In this document: positions 9,651 through 17,778 of the stretch, piece by piece
Layout: each line of letters starts with the position of its first letter
How positions within the stretch are numbered: position 1 is the first letter of the stretch
From: an uncultured Alphaproteobacteria bacterium
Lineage (GTDB): Bacteria; Pseudomonadota; Alphaproteobacteria; Caulobacterales; Hyphomonadaceae
DNA length: 64,000 bases
Assembly: GCA_903831255.1 (NCBI GenBank)
Contig: CAIKWZ010000009.1
Location: 1 to 64,000 of the forward strand
Direction: 5' to 3'
Program-made: the position numbers and the translations under genes
The notes under the pieces: model-generated
What the model was told of the DNA's origin: nothing
Seen by the model: the letters and a program-made list of their open reading frames with translations, nothing else
Databases searched by the model: none

Positions 9651-9656
9651 AGGAGG
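9651..9656 (+). promoter_or_regulatory. Perfect Shine-Dalgarno before a CTG start
   Basis: AGGAGG lies five bases before CTG at 9662. No ATG, GTG or TTG exists in that frame between the in-frame stop at 9608-9610 and the GTG at 9788. This site therefore decides the likely start of the acetyltransferase gene. Confidence 0.55.
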
Positions 9657-9661
9657 TTTAT

Positions 9662-10288
9662 CTGAGCGCTCCGCCTCTATCCCGTCTTGATGTCACGGCT
9701 GAGGAAGCCGCCCGGATCCGCGCGGCTGTCCGCTCCGCGGATCTGTCCCTGCTGGGGCCTCATCAGGTTCGTGCTGGAGCGGAGCATGTGGACGGGCTGA
9801 TCGCTCTCTTCAAAGACACGGCCGTTTCCGATCCCATCTACGATCTCCCGCGACCTTTCACTGTCGAGGTCATAGGGCGGTGGGTGGATGAGGCCCGCAA
9901 ACGCCGGGAGGCTGGTGAGGCGCTGCTGGCTGTCAGCCTCGATGAGAGGGGTCAGGTGGCGGGCTATTCCTACTTCACGGTCTGGCCCGAGCTGTCGGCG
10001 GCGGAAATTGCAGGCGCCCGCCGGGCGGATCTTCAGAACAGCGGCGAAGGCGGGCGCGGAGCTGCGCGAAGTTTCGGGTGGATGTTTGAGCATCTCGGGG
10101 TGCGTCTGATCGGGCTCACAGCCTCCCTCGACAATATACGGTCCGCCCGTGTGATCGAGGCTGCGGGCTTCGCTCCCATGGGCGAGCGGCGCAGCGTTCG
10201 GCCCGACGGCTCCGAGCGCCGGTCACGTTACTGGGAGATGACCCGGGAGAGCTGGCGCGCACGCGCCGTTCGGTCAGAAGAACGTTGA
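9662..10288 (+). CDS. GNAT-family N-acetyltransferase, probable CTG start
   Basis: A 208-aa protein if translation begins at CTG 9662; 166 aa from the first conventional codon (GTG 9788). The longer form is preferred because the segment PHQVRAGAEHVDGLIALF is the usual first beta-strand and helix of a GNAT domain and lies upstream of the GTG. AAARSFGWMFEHLGVRLIGL-like core residues and the C-terminal NIRSARVIEAAGFAPMGERR motif, the acetyl-CoA/loop region of RimJ-like enzymes, are present. It acetylates an unknown amine, perhaps a sugar precursor given the polysaccharide context. Its 3' end overlaps the convergent small gene by 15 bases. Confidence 0.7.
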   Translation: MSAPPLSRLDVTAEEAARIRAAVRSADLSLLGPHQVRAGAEHVDGLIALFKDTAVSDPIYDLPRPFTVEVIGRWVDEARKRREAGEALLAVSLDERGQVAGYSYFTVWPELSAAEIAGARRADLQNSGEGGRGAARSFGWMFEHLGVRLIGLTASLDNIRSARVIEAAGFAPMGERRSVRPDGSERRSRYWEMTRESWRARAVRSEER

Positions 10289-10642
10289 TTTGCGTTCGCT
10301 GATCTTTGACGAGGCTCTGCGAAAGAGCATATCCACGAGCTCTTCGGTGGTCTTTCCTCTGACATCGACCGAGGTCGCCAGATTATTCTCGCGCAGAACG
10401 CGCCGGATTTCATTCGGCTTCAACCCGGAGAAGACCGAATAGAATTTGGATTTCGAACCGGAGGCGGCGAGGAGATAGGGGTTCGCCAGATCAGCCTTGA
10501 GTTCGTCTCCGAACACCACTTCGCCACCCAGCGCGCGCGTGAGACGCTCGGCCAGCTTCGGGTTTGAACGAACTTCCGCACGAAGCTCGTCAAAGAAGCG
10601 GTCGAGATACTCCGCGGGGGTCAGTCTCTTATCTTCTGCCAT
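10274..10642 (-). CDS. Small helical partner of ParA, SAP-like C-terminus
   Basis: A 122-aa, charged, mostly helical protein with no signal or membrane helix. The C-terminal half contains GLKPNEIRRVLRENNLATSV followed by KTTEELVDMLFRRA. This pattern of two short helices with a conserved Leu spacing resembles SAP/Rho-N-like helical domains that bind nucleic acid or proteins; that reading is tentative. It overlaps the upstream parA gene by 22 bases, indicating translational coupling, and is the last gene of a four-gene run with a polymerase-like protein and a glycosyltransferase. It is probably the ParA adaptor or cargo factor. Family unnamed. Confidence 0.68.
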   Translation of the reverse strand: MAEDKRLTPAEYLDRFFDELRAEVRSNPKLAERLTRALGGEVVFGDELKADLANPYLLAASGSKSKFYSVFSGLKPNEIRRVLRENNLATSVDVRGKTTEELVDMLFRRASSKISERKSTFF

Positions 10643-11541
10643 GTCGCGCCTGTTCTCTGGCCAAGAAAGTCGGTGAAGCGTTCTGCAAGCCGTCGGACGT
10701 CCGTTCGGACGCCGCCATACTTTCCCTTGAATGTGTTGTAGCTGTCGGGAGCGGCCCGGTCCATCGCGTTGAGGACATGCACCGATTCCGGGATGACGGG
10801 TCCGAACCAGCGATCTTTCAGGTAGATGTCCCGCAGGTCTGCAACGATCTGGCGCGAATAGCGCGTATCCCGGAAACGCGTGATCAGGATGAAATTTCGG
10901 GACGGCAGGTCAGGCGCGATGAAGCGTCCTACCCACTCAGAAAACTGCTTGGTTCCCCATGTCGATACGCTGTCGGCGATGGTCGGCGTGAGGAATACAT
11001 CGGCGATCGACAGGCCTGCTCGCGCGAGGGGCGAGAGGTGAGGCGGGCAGTCCAGAAGGATCACGTCGTAAAGCGGCAGGAGGGGCTCGAAGGCCGCTCG
11101 AAAATGCTTTGCCAGGGCTTCGGACAGCGTCGTGGGAGTGCCGGATTTTCCGTACCACTCCTCCTCGAGGGTCAGTTCCGACATGCGCAGCTTCGGATGC
11201 GACGGCAGAATGGAGATCCATCCCTGCCGTTCGTCCTGCTCCTCGGCGATGCGGAGTTCTTCCAGGGTCACCGCATTGGGCATGATGAACGGCGCTGCCG
11301 ATGGCGGGGCGCCCGCCATGAACTGGGCGAGCAGATGGTGTCCGCCCTTTCCCTGTTCGGAGGCGTCCTGGACGCCCTCTTCGGTGAGGAGCATCTGGCT
11401 CGAGTTGGCCTGTGGATCGAGATCGATCACAAGAACATGCATGCCGTAGAAGTAGGCGAGGCCGTCGGCCAGCATGACGGTGGTTGTCGACTTGCCCACG
11501 CCTCCTTTCAGGTTGGCGATCGCTGCGGTGATAGCTGTCAT
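10621..11541 (-). CDS. ParA-family ATPase within polysaccharide operon
   Basis: A 306-aa ParA/MinD-superfamily ATPase. The deviant Walker A motif KGGVGKST is at residues 12-19, with both signature lysines. Switch I/A' VIDLDPQANSS is near 38-48 and Walker B DVILLDCPPHLSPL is in the middle. Such proteins form ATP-dependent dimers that bind DNA or membrane and position plasmids, chromosomes or protein machines. No ParB or parS-like gene is adjacent. Instead it overlaps the polymerase-like gene by 4 bases and the small helical gene by 22. It is not the chromosomal ParA by context. A role in placing or controlling the polysaccharide machinery is inference. Confidence 0.9.
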   Translation of the reverse strand: MTAITAAIANLKGGVGKSTTTVMLADGLAYFYGMHVLVIDLDPQANSSQMLLTEEGVQDASEQGKGGHHLLAQFMAGAPPSAAPFIMPNAVTLEELRIAEEQDERQGWISILPSHPKLRMSELTLEEEWYGKSGTPTTLSEALAKHFRAAFEPLLPLYDVILLDCPPHLSPLARAGLSIADVFLTPTIADSVSTWGTKQFSEWVGRFIAPDLPSRNFILITRFRDTRYSRQIVADLRDIYLKDRWFGPVIPESVHVLNAMDRAAPDSYNTFKGKYGGVRTDVRRLAERFTDFLGQRTGATWQKIRD

Positions 11542-12893
11542 GGGGCGACTCCGCTCCGGGTCAGGTCCGGAGCCGTTGGTAGGCCGGCGTCGGACCCCGG
11601 TGATGGAAATGATCGGATCGGATCTCTAACCGGGGAGCGTCCGCCCGCACGCTGCGGGATATCTGAGCCTGCAGCGATTCCAAGAAGGAACACATAAAGC
11701 CATCCGATGACGGGCGTGTCGAGGGAGGAGGATGTCAACGCCCAGAGGAGCATCGCCGCGCCCGTCGCCAGAGCCATGCGCGAAGCGCTGCGTGCGAAGC
11801 GGGGCGAGGCCTGGTTCGGAGTGATCGGCTGGTGAATGAAGATAAGTCCCGCCGTCATTATCACCGTCCCCAGGATGCCCCACTCCACCAGATGATGGAT
11901 GAGGGCGTTTCGCACGCCCCCGGGAGATGCGAGGATCGATGCATTGCTCAGGGTCATCGACCGATCGGCAATTTCCCGAATGGACCCCGGGCCATGGCCC
12001 GTCATAAGCGCTTCCGGAACGGCCCCCAGATAGATGCTCCAGCGTTGAGTGGCGCTGGTGGCGAAGCTGAATGGTTCTGTTCCAAGCGTTTCCATCGGAA
12101 GGAATGCGGCTGCAAGGCTCGCCAGGCCCAGCGCCGCGGCGACGGCCAGACCCGGAACGGATCTCCTGACTTTCCGATCTTCGGCGGGGCGCATGAAAAT
12201 CAGCAGACAGATTCCCGCGAGGGCGGCCAGCACGCCTTGCGCGGATGCGCACAGAATAAGTCCTGTCAGGGATACGCCAGCCAGCAGAAGCGCGCCGACG
12301 CCGCGGTGAATGAGTTCCTCCGTCCAGATCACCGGCGTGATGTCGAGCCTTGGCGCTCGTCCGTGAATCTGAAGGAGGCGCCCGGCCGCCACGATCAGGA
12401 ACAGCGTGAAAAGAAGCGGGATGTCGGCCGGCGATGCGAATGACCCCAGAAGCGTGTCCCGTGGAGGGAGTGTCCCGTTTGATGCGGTGACCAGGCGCAC
12501 GCAACAGAACAGGAATGATGTCCAGATGACGGCGTCCACTGCAAAGTCGGCGTCGACGGGCCTGCGGGCTGTGAGCGCCCCGATCAGCCAGATGCCGCCT
12601 CCCGCCAGGCCTGCCGCCGCCGCAGGCGCCGCCGGCTCGCCATGGATGACGATCAGAAGGGTCGCCGCCAGTGTTGCAAGAACGGCTGCAACGGTCAGTC
12701 CCGGAGTGATGAACGAGGGTCCCGTGAGCGCTGCGACGAGGACGGTGAGGACAAGAAAGGCGCCTGACATCGACAGGCTGATGAGAGGGGAGGATGCGCC
12801 GCCCAGAAGCTCTGCCGCCATAAGGAGAACCGCCAGCGCGAGAACCGGTACGGCGATCCGTCGCTTGAGACGAGAGGACCTCCTGGCGCTCAT
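11538..12893 (-). CDS. Polysaccharide polymerase/O-antigen ligase-like membrane protein
   Basis: A 451-aa multi-pass membrane protein with roughly ten hydrophobic segments starting right after an arginine-rich N-terminus. A longer loop in the second half contains GHGPGSIREIADRS and HHLVEWGILGTVIM, resembling the periplasmic loop of Wzy/WaaL proteins, where a conserved histidine acts on undecaprenyl-linked sugars. It would polymerise or ligate repeat units at the outer face of the inner membrane. It overlaps the glycosyltransferase gene upstream and parA downstream by 4 bases each, so all are co-translated. The family is recognised by topology and loop motifs, not by strong sequence identity. 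Confidence 0.75.
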   Translation of the reverse strand: MSARRSSRLKRRIAVPVLALAVLLMAAELLGGASSPLISLSMSGAFLVLTVLVAALTGPSFITPGLTVAAVLATLAATLLIVIHGEPAAPAAAAGLAGGGIWLIGALTARRPVDADFAVDAVIWTSFLFCCVRLVTASNGTLPPRDTLLGSFASPADIPLLFTLFLIVAAGRLLQIHGRAPRLDITPVIWTEELIHRGVGALLLAGVSLTGLILCASAQGVLAALAGICLLIFMRPAEDRKVRRSVPGLAVAAALGLASLAAAFLPMETLGTEPFSFATSATQRWSIYLGAVPEALMTGHGPGSIREIADRSMTLSNASILASPGGVRNALIHHLVEWGILGTVIMTAGLIFIHQPITPNQASPRFARSASRMALATGAAMLLWALTSSSLDTPVIGWLYVFLLGIAAGSDIPQRAGGRSPVRDPIRSFPSPGSDAGLPTAPDLTRSGVAP

Positions 12894-14068
12894 CGCGCGC
12901 GTTCCGCGGCTGTCAGCAGGGATGTCCCATGCAGCGGCGTCGTGGAGAGACCGAGGGCGCCTTCAATCACGCCGCGAAGCTCGCCCTCGGGCTGGATGAA
13001 CACGTCGTCCGGCAGAGACAGAAGCTTCTCTCGCCGTTCAGCGATGACAGCTCTTGTTTCAATCAGCTGCGCGATAAGCTGGGGGAGAGATAGGCCAAGG
13101 TCCTCGGGAAGCGTGAAACCGGCTCCCACTGTCTCAATCCATTCCGCTGTCCGGGTTCCCTGTGGGGCTATCGCCGGAACGCCGTAATATCCGCCCTCGT
13201 AGAGGCGGTTGGGAAGAAGCCAGAGCGAATTGAAGCCGGCTTCCATGAAGTCTCCCGCCCAGACAACGTCCAGACCGGCATAGATCCGGCTCAGATCCTC
13301 CGGCGCCTTGTAGCGACCATGAAAGGTCATGCCTGGCGTTTCTGAAACACGCTCATGAAAGTCAGGGATCTCAGTGAGAGCCGGCATTCCATGGAGGTCT
13401 ATGTGGATTGCATCGCCGAACTGACGGACAAGCGCTCTCATCAAGTCGAGGCTTCGTGCGCATCGAAGTACGCCCACCCACCCGATGCGAAGCGGACCTG
13501 TGCGCTCCGGGGTCTGTCCCGGGCGAGGACCGTAACCGGTTCCCGGCGCCATCCGGTTCTCAACCAGGACGGCCGGGCAGATGTCTCCGTAACGCGCTTC
13601 GAAATGGCGACGGATGAAGGCGTCTGATGAAACGACGAGGCGCCTGCAGCTCCTGAGGAGGGACTTTTCGATACCCCTCATCGCCGATCCGATCGGATCG
13701 GATCGGGTCAGAAGCCGATGAACGTCCAGACATTCATAAACGACCGGTGTGGACAGTCCCGCCCAGGACCTGGCGAGAAAGGCCGTCGCCAGCATGTCCA
13801 GATTTCGCGCATAGATCACGTCCGAGGACGCCAGCAGACCCTTCTGGCCCGCGGCGATGCGGGCGCCCGCAAAGATGCGAGCAAGTCTCTGGAGGTAGTT
13901 TGCGTCGAAGGTCCTTCCAAGATCGATGTCTGTTTCGTCATCGCGCGCCGTATCGCTCCGGCGCATCATGAACCGCACCACCTCGAGGCCGTCCCGCCGA
14001 AACCCCTCCACGCGCCGCCGCACCGCGGCGTCGCCCGCATCATGTCCGAAAAAGGCGATACGCATCAT
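12890..14068 (-). CDS. Glycosyltransferase, GT1/GT4 type
   Basis: A 392-aa GT-B glycosyltransferase taken from the first of two adjacent ATG codons at 14068; a GTG at 14092 is possible. The N-terminus MMRIAFFGHDAGDAAVRRRV and FMMRRSD segment are typical of an alphaproteobacterial exopolysaccharide glycosyltransferase group. The C-terminal half has RIGWVGVLRCARSLDLM and WLLPNRLYEGGYYGVPAIAP, the donor-nucleotide region. It acts in the cytoplasm on a lipid-linked acceptor. It is the first gene of the minus-strand run shared with the polymerase-like protein and ParA, and is divergent from the phosphatase gene across 249 bases that presumably hold promoters for both directions. Confidence 0.82.
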   Translation of the reverse strand: MMRIAFFGHDAGDAAVRRRVEGFRRDGLEVVRFMMRRSDTARDDETDIDLGRTFDANYLQRLARIFAGARIAAGQKGLLASSDVIYARNLDMLATAFLARSWAGLSTPVVYECLDVHRLLTRSDPIGSAMRGIEKSLLRSCRRLVVSSDAFIRRHFEARYGDICPAVLVENRMAPGTGYGPRPGQTPERTGPLRIGWVGVLRCARSLDLMRALVRQFGDAIHIDLHGMPALTEIPDFHERVSETPGMTFHGRYKAPEDLSRIYAGLDVVWAGDFMEAGFNSLWLLPNRLYEGGYYGVPAIAPQGTRTAEWIETVGAGFTLPEDLGLSLPQLIAQLIETRAVIAERREKLLSLPDDVFIQPEGELRGVIEGALGLSTTPLHGTSLLTAAERAR

Positions 14069-14317
14069 CACCGGCGGATCTGCAAAAGCCACGCCCCGTC
14101 GCAGGAGGCGATCGGGCAGCCGGAACGGGTTATGCCTGTGCTTCGGGGCCGCTGTAACCGTCTTTCTCTTTCGGGTTGAAGGCTTTTTTCTTTTCCATTC
14201 GTTTGACGCAGTATCGCATGTTCGCCATGCTGGACCGTCGCCGTCTCCGAGGGTAAGGGGGCGAAGGGCGTCTTCAGGGGCGGTCCTCGCCGGCCAGCGA
14301 CGTCAAAGGGTGATCGG

Positions 14318-15238
14318 GTGACCATCGGTCTGTCTCGTCTTCGGGAAGCGGCCGCCGACGCCATCCGGTCCCTCCTGGAGGATTTCGGAGCGTGGGTGGA
14401 TAACCTTGCCCGACGCATGGCTCGGCCCCTGCCTGAGCGCCGCCCGGTGTGGACGCCTGGTCGGACCGCCTCGATTCCTGACGGACGGCGGGTTTACGCG
14501 GTGGGCGATATCCATGGACGGGCCGACCTTTTGTTCCGTTTGCTCAAGGTCATCGATGAGGATGTCAGCCAGGGCGGCTTCTCCGGAAAACCTGTCCTCG
14601 TTTTTCTGGGAGACTATGTCGACCGGGGATTTCAGTCGCGAGATGTCCTGGATGTGCTCATCGCGCGAGACATGGCGCGGTATGAGACGTACTTCCTTAA
14701 AGGAAACCATGAGGCGGCGATGCTGCAGTTTCTTGAGGATTCCCGGGTTGGACCCAGATGGGCCGAGTTCGGAGGGGTGGAGACGCTGGTCTCGTACGGC
14801 GTACGTCCCCCGCGCAACCGGACCAGTCCTGAGGAGTGGGAGAGGGCGCGCGAGGAGCTGGCCGGTCTGGCGCCGCCCTCTCATCTGGAGTTTCTCAAGG
14901 CCCTTCATCTGAGCGCGCGGATCGGGGATTACCTTTTCGTCCATGCAGGGGTGAAGCCTGGCGTTTCGCTCGAGGATCAGGCGGAACGGGATCTTCTGTG
15001 GATCCGAAATGAGTTTCTGGAAGATCGTCAGCCTTTTGAGGCTGTCATTGTGCATGGTCACACGCCTGCTACGAGGCCCTATCGGGATTCCCGTCGCATC
15101 GGTATCGATACGGGAGCTTATCTCAGCGGCCGGCTGACGGCTGTGCGCTTTCAGGGTGAGAGTGTGGAGTTTTTCATGACAGGTTCACGTGTCGAGACCG
15201 GGCCTGCGGCTCAGGGACAGTCGGGGGGGCGAGGATGA
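14318..15238 (+). CDS. PPP-family metallophosphoesterase (Ser/Thr phosphatase type)
   Basis: A 306-aa protein with the three hallmark motifs of PPP phosphatases in order: GDIHGRADLL (residues 63-72), GDYVDRG (98-104) and GNHE (129-132). The later metal histidines sit in FVHAGV and HGHTPATRP. It would hydrolyse phosphoserine/threonine, or possibly phosphotyrosine, in the cytoplasm. GTG start with a weak RBS. It overlaps the Wza-like gene as ATGA, so the two are translationally coupled. A PPP phosphatase within a polysaccharide cluster recalls PssZ of Rhizobium leguminosarum. A role opposing the Wzc-like kinase downstream is plausible but inferred. Confidence 0.88.
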   Translation: MTIGLSRLREAAADAIRSLLEDFGAWVDNLARRMARPLPERRPVWTPGRTASIPDGRRVYAVGDIHGRADLLFRLLKVIDEDVSQGGFSGKPVLVFLGDYVDRGFQSRDVLDVLIARDMARYETYFLKGNHEAAMLQFLEDSRVGPRWAEFGGVETLVSYGVRPPRNRTSPEEWERAREELAGLAPPSHLEFLKALHLSARIGDYLFVHAGVKPGVSLEDQAERDLLWIRNEFLEDRQPFEAVIVHGHTPATRPYRDSRRIGIDTGAYLSGRLTAVRFQGESVEFFMTGSRVETGPAAQGQSGGRG

Positions 15239-15870
15239 TCAGCATCAAGAAGGGAATTCTGGCGTTCGCCAGCGCGGTCGTTCTCTGGGCCTGCGCAACG
15301 CCGGCCCCCGCTGATCCGGCGCCCAGAGCGCCCGAGCAGGTTTCCGCTGCGCCCCAGGCGGGGCGTTCAGCCAGTCCCTCCGGGGCGCCAGCCGGACCTG
15401 CGGCGGGTCTTGCCGAGTATCGTCTGGACAGCGGCGATCAACTCCGGATCACGGTGTTCGGCGAGCCTGACCTTTCGGGCAATTTCATTGTCGACGGGCA
15501 GGGCGTGATCTCAATGTCGCTGATCGGCGAGGTCACGGCTAAAAATCTCACCATTCGCGAACTTCAGCGTCTCATCGAGGTCAAGCTGAAGGACGGCTTT
15601 GTCCGTGAGCCGCAAGTGAGTGCGGAGGTGATGAATTACCGACCGTATTACATCCTCGGCGAAATCAACAAACCTGGCGAATATCCATATATATCAGGAC
15701 TCACTGTGATGAACGCTATCGCCAGCGCCGGGGATTTCACCTACCGCGCTGACAAGCGGCGGATCTTTATCAAGAGCACAGACAGTCCGGATGAGCGTGA
15801 GCTGACGCTGACCCCTTCGACGCTCGTCAAGCCAGGGGACACAATCCGGATCCGGGAGCGCTTTTTCTGA
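15235..15870 (+). CDS. Polysaccharide export lipoprotein, Wza/HfsD-like
   Basis: A 211-aa outer-membrane export protein. The signal peptide ends at cysteine 20 (LWAC; the -2 Trp is unusual for a lipobox), followed by a Pro/Ala-rich linker. The polysaccharide export domain begins at YRLDSGDQLRITVFGEPDLSG and contains the GEVTAKNLTIRELQRLIEVK helix. A SLBB-like beta-grasp follows (YYILGEINKPGEYPYISGLT). The protein is short, with a single SLBB-like unit and no long C-terminal helix, so the barrel protein encoded downstream may supply the outer-membrane passage. It is coupled to the phosphatase gene through an ATGA overlap. Confidence 0.9.
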   Translation: MISIKKGILAFASAVVLWACATPAPADPAPRAPEQVSAAPQAGRSASPSGAPAGPAAGLAEYRLDSGDQLRITVFGEPDLSGNFIVDGQGVISMSLIGEVTAKNLTIRELQRLIEVKLKDGFVREPQVSAEVMNYRPYYILGEINKPGEYPYISGLTVMNAIASAGDFTYRADKRRIFIKSTDSPDERELTLTPSTLVKPGDTIRIRERFF

Positions 15871-15974
15871 TCCTTTCGCTTCATCTCCTGAAGGGCGAAT
15901 CCCTTTGACGCCGCCCGACCGGCGGGGTCTTTCACGCCTTTCAAATTCCGGCGACGGGGGCGGGGCGGATTGGA

Positions 15975-16325
15975 ATGGGTCGGCGTTGCGAAGCGGTGCA
16001 GTCAGCTTGGGCGAGATCTTCGTTCTGTCGGCTTGCTTGCGGAGCGGCTTTTGTGACCCTCCTGGTCGCCGGCCTGTGTCCCGCGACGGCACAATCTGCG
16101 TCAGGCCCTGAGAGATGTCCGACTTCCGCGGACCTCTCCGTGCAGGAGGTCTGTGCGGGGGGGGGGCGGGATGGATCAGGGAGCCTCGCCATGAAGCCGA
16201 CCGGAGGGGCTGAGGACATTCTCCGGGAGGCTGTGTCTGAGGCGAGGAGCCGGACGAACGGCCTTCGGTTCAAGGTTGAGCCGCCGCCGAGACGTCTCAC
16301 GGAAGGGGAGAGGCCGAGGACTTGA
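15975..16325 (+). CDS. Small secreted protein containing a G10 tract
   Basis: A 116-aa open frame in the 591-base gap between the export lipoprotein and the barrel gene. A hydrophobic stretch (about residues 20-38) ending PATAQS looks like a signal peptide, and the C-terminal half contains an amphipathic helix EDILREAVSEARSR. A run of ten G (16157-16166) lies in the reading frame, encoding Gly-Gly-Gly. A slip of one base would change the frame. No family recognised and the RBS is weak, so coding status is not certain. A weak CCGCC/GGCGG hairpin followed by GTCTTT (15911-15930) precedes it and might terminate the upstream gene. Confidence 0.45.
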   Translation: MGRRCEAVQSAWARSSFCRLACGAAFVTLLVAGLCPATAQSASGPERCPTSADLSVQEVCAGGGRDGSGSLAMKPTGGAEDILREAVSEARSRTNGLRFKVEPPPRRLTEGERPRT

Positions 16326-16461
16326 TACTCCTCAATCGTCGCCTGTGCGAACCGTGTTCACGGGGAGAAGGCGGCCCGGAACTTGCTGCATCGAGAGTTA
16401 AATGTGTGGTCGTAATGCTAATCCGGGTCTTGTCGATCCGGACGGACAGGGGTGAAGGTTC

Positions 16462-17706
16462 ATGAAATCCGTTGTTTCCTCGCTGGCGCTGGCGTTAGCC
16501 CTCGCCGGTTTCGCTGCGGCTCCGGCAGTCGCCCAGGCAACCTCTGGTCAGTTCGATCGTAATCGCTATGTGTCAGCCGCCGAGCGTCCGCAGCCCGAAT
16601 TTGACCCGCTCCCCCTTCGCGCCGGAGCCTTCGAAATCCGGTCTCGTCTCGGGCTCGCGGTTCGATCCAACGACAATATCTATGCAGAGGCCTCCAACAC
16701 GACCGAGGATGTGATCATCGGAGCGACCCCGGAGCTTGAGCTCAAGAGCACCTGGTCGGTGCATGAGATTTCCGCGGGCGTCCGTGCGGATCATCGGGAG
16801 TATCTCGATCAGGGCGAGGAATCCTCTACCGATTTCACCGGTTTCCTGCGCGGTCGGCTTGATGTGACCCGCGAGTTCTGGGTGGGCGGGTCAATCGACG
16901 GCGGGCGGATCACTGAGCAGCGCTATGAGCCGGCTGCGCGCACAGGCGCCGATCTGACCGAATATGATCGCGCGGACACCGCCCTTCTGGCGGCTTTCCG
17001 TCGGGATCGTTTTCAGGTTGAGGGACGCCTGGGTTCGGCGTCCAGCGATTTCGACACTGCTCAGAGTTTCCGTGATGTGACTGAGACTTATGCGGCCGGA
17101 CGGGCGTCCTACGCCATCTCTCCTGACGTCGCGGTTTATGTCCAGGGACGGGTATCCGACCAGGATTATGACTTCGTCGGCTCAGCTCTCAATCCCAGCC
17201 GTGACGGTCGTCGCACCACGGGTCAGATCGGCCTCAATTTCGAGCTCGCGGCGCCGTTCCGGGGGGATATCGCTTTTGGCTATGTGGAAGAAGAGAAGGA
17301 TGCGCTTTCGCGTCCTGACACGAACGGAATGAGTGTCGACGGCCGCCTCGAATGGTTCCCGACCCAGCTCACAACGCTTACGTTCACCGGCCAGCGCGAC
17401 ATCTTCGATCCCGGTCTGGTTAATTCGAGCACCGCCTACAATACGTCGTTCGGGGTACGCATCGATCATGAGCTTCGACGCAATGTGCTGCTGTTCGGAG
17501 AGGCCCGGTCCCGGAGCATCGACTTCCAGGATATCGATCGTACCGACGATCAGGGTGAGTTCGGGATTGGTCTGGGGTACAAACTCAACCGCCGTGCGCG
17601 CCTCGATCTGTCGTACATGATGCGAACTCAGGATTCGAGCGGCCTTCAGTCGGAGAGAGACTTCGATCAGAACATCCTCAGCGCAGCTCTCGTGATCTAT
17701 CCTTGA
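16462..17706 (+). CDS. Outer-membrane beta-barrel protein of polysaccharide cluster
   Basis: A 414-aa protein with a signal peptide (cleavage near AAPAVAQA, about residue 25) and then regular alternating beta-strands with aromatic girdle residues, ending LVIYP. This is the pattern of the outer-membrane beta-barrel group (BBP2-like) often found beside Wza/Wzc genes in alphaproteobacteria, where it is thought to serve as the polysaccharide exit porin. SNDNIYAEASN near residue 70 is typical of the first extracellular region. RBS AGGGG/GAAGG lies upstream. The gene stands between the export lipoprotein and the autokinase, in the order expected of an export operon. Confidence 0.8.
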   Translation: MKSVVSSLALALALAGFAAAPAVAQATSGQFDRNRYVSAAERPQPEFDPLPLRAGAFEIRSRLGLAVRSNDNIYAEASNTTEDVIIGATPELELKSTWSVHEISAGVRADHREYLDQGEESSTDFTGFLRGRLDVTREFWVGGSIDGGRITEQRYEPAARTGADLTEYDRADTALLAAFRRDRFQVEGRLGSASSDFDTAQSFRDVTETYAAGRASYAISPDVAVYVQGRVSDQDYDFVGSALNPSRDGRRTTGQIGLNFELAAPFRGDIAFGYVEEEKDALSRPDTNGMSVDGRLEWFPTQLTTLTFTGQRDIFDPGLVNSSTAYNTSFGVRIDHELRRNVLLFGEARSRSIDFQDIDRTDDQGEFGIGLGYKLNRRARLDLSYMMRTQDSSGLQSERDFDQNILSAALVIYP

Positions 17707-17778
17707 GGGATTGTCGCCGGGCGTTGGGGTTAAGGGGCTCACCCTGACCACCCCTGCCGAGGATCGGAGAATGTCGAC

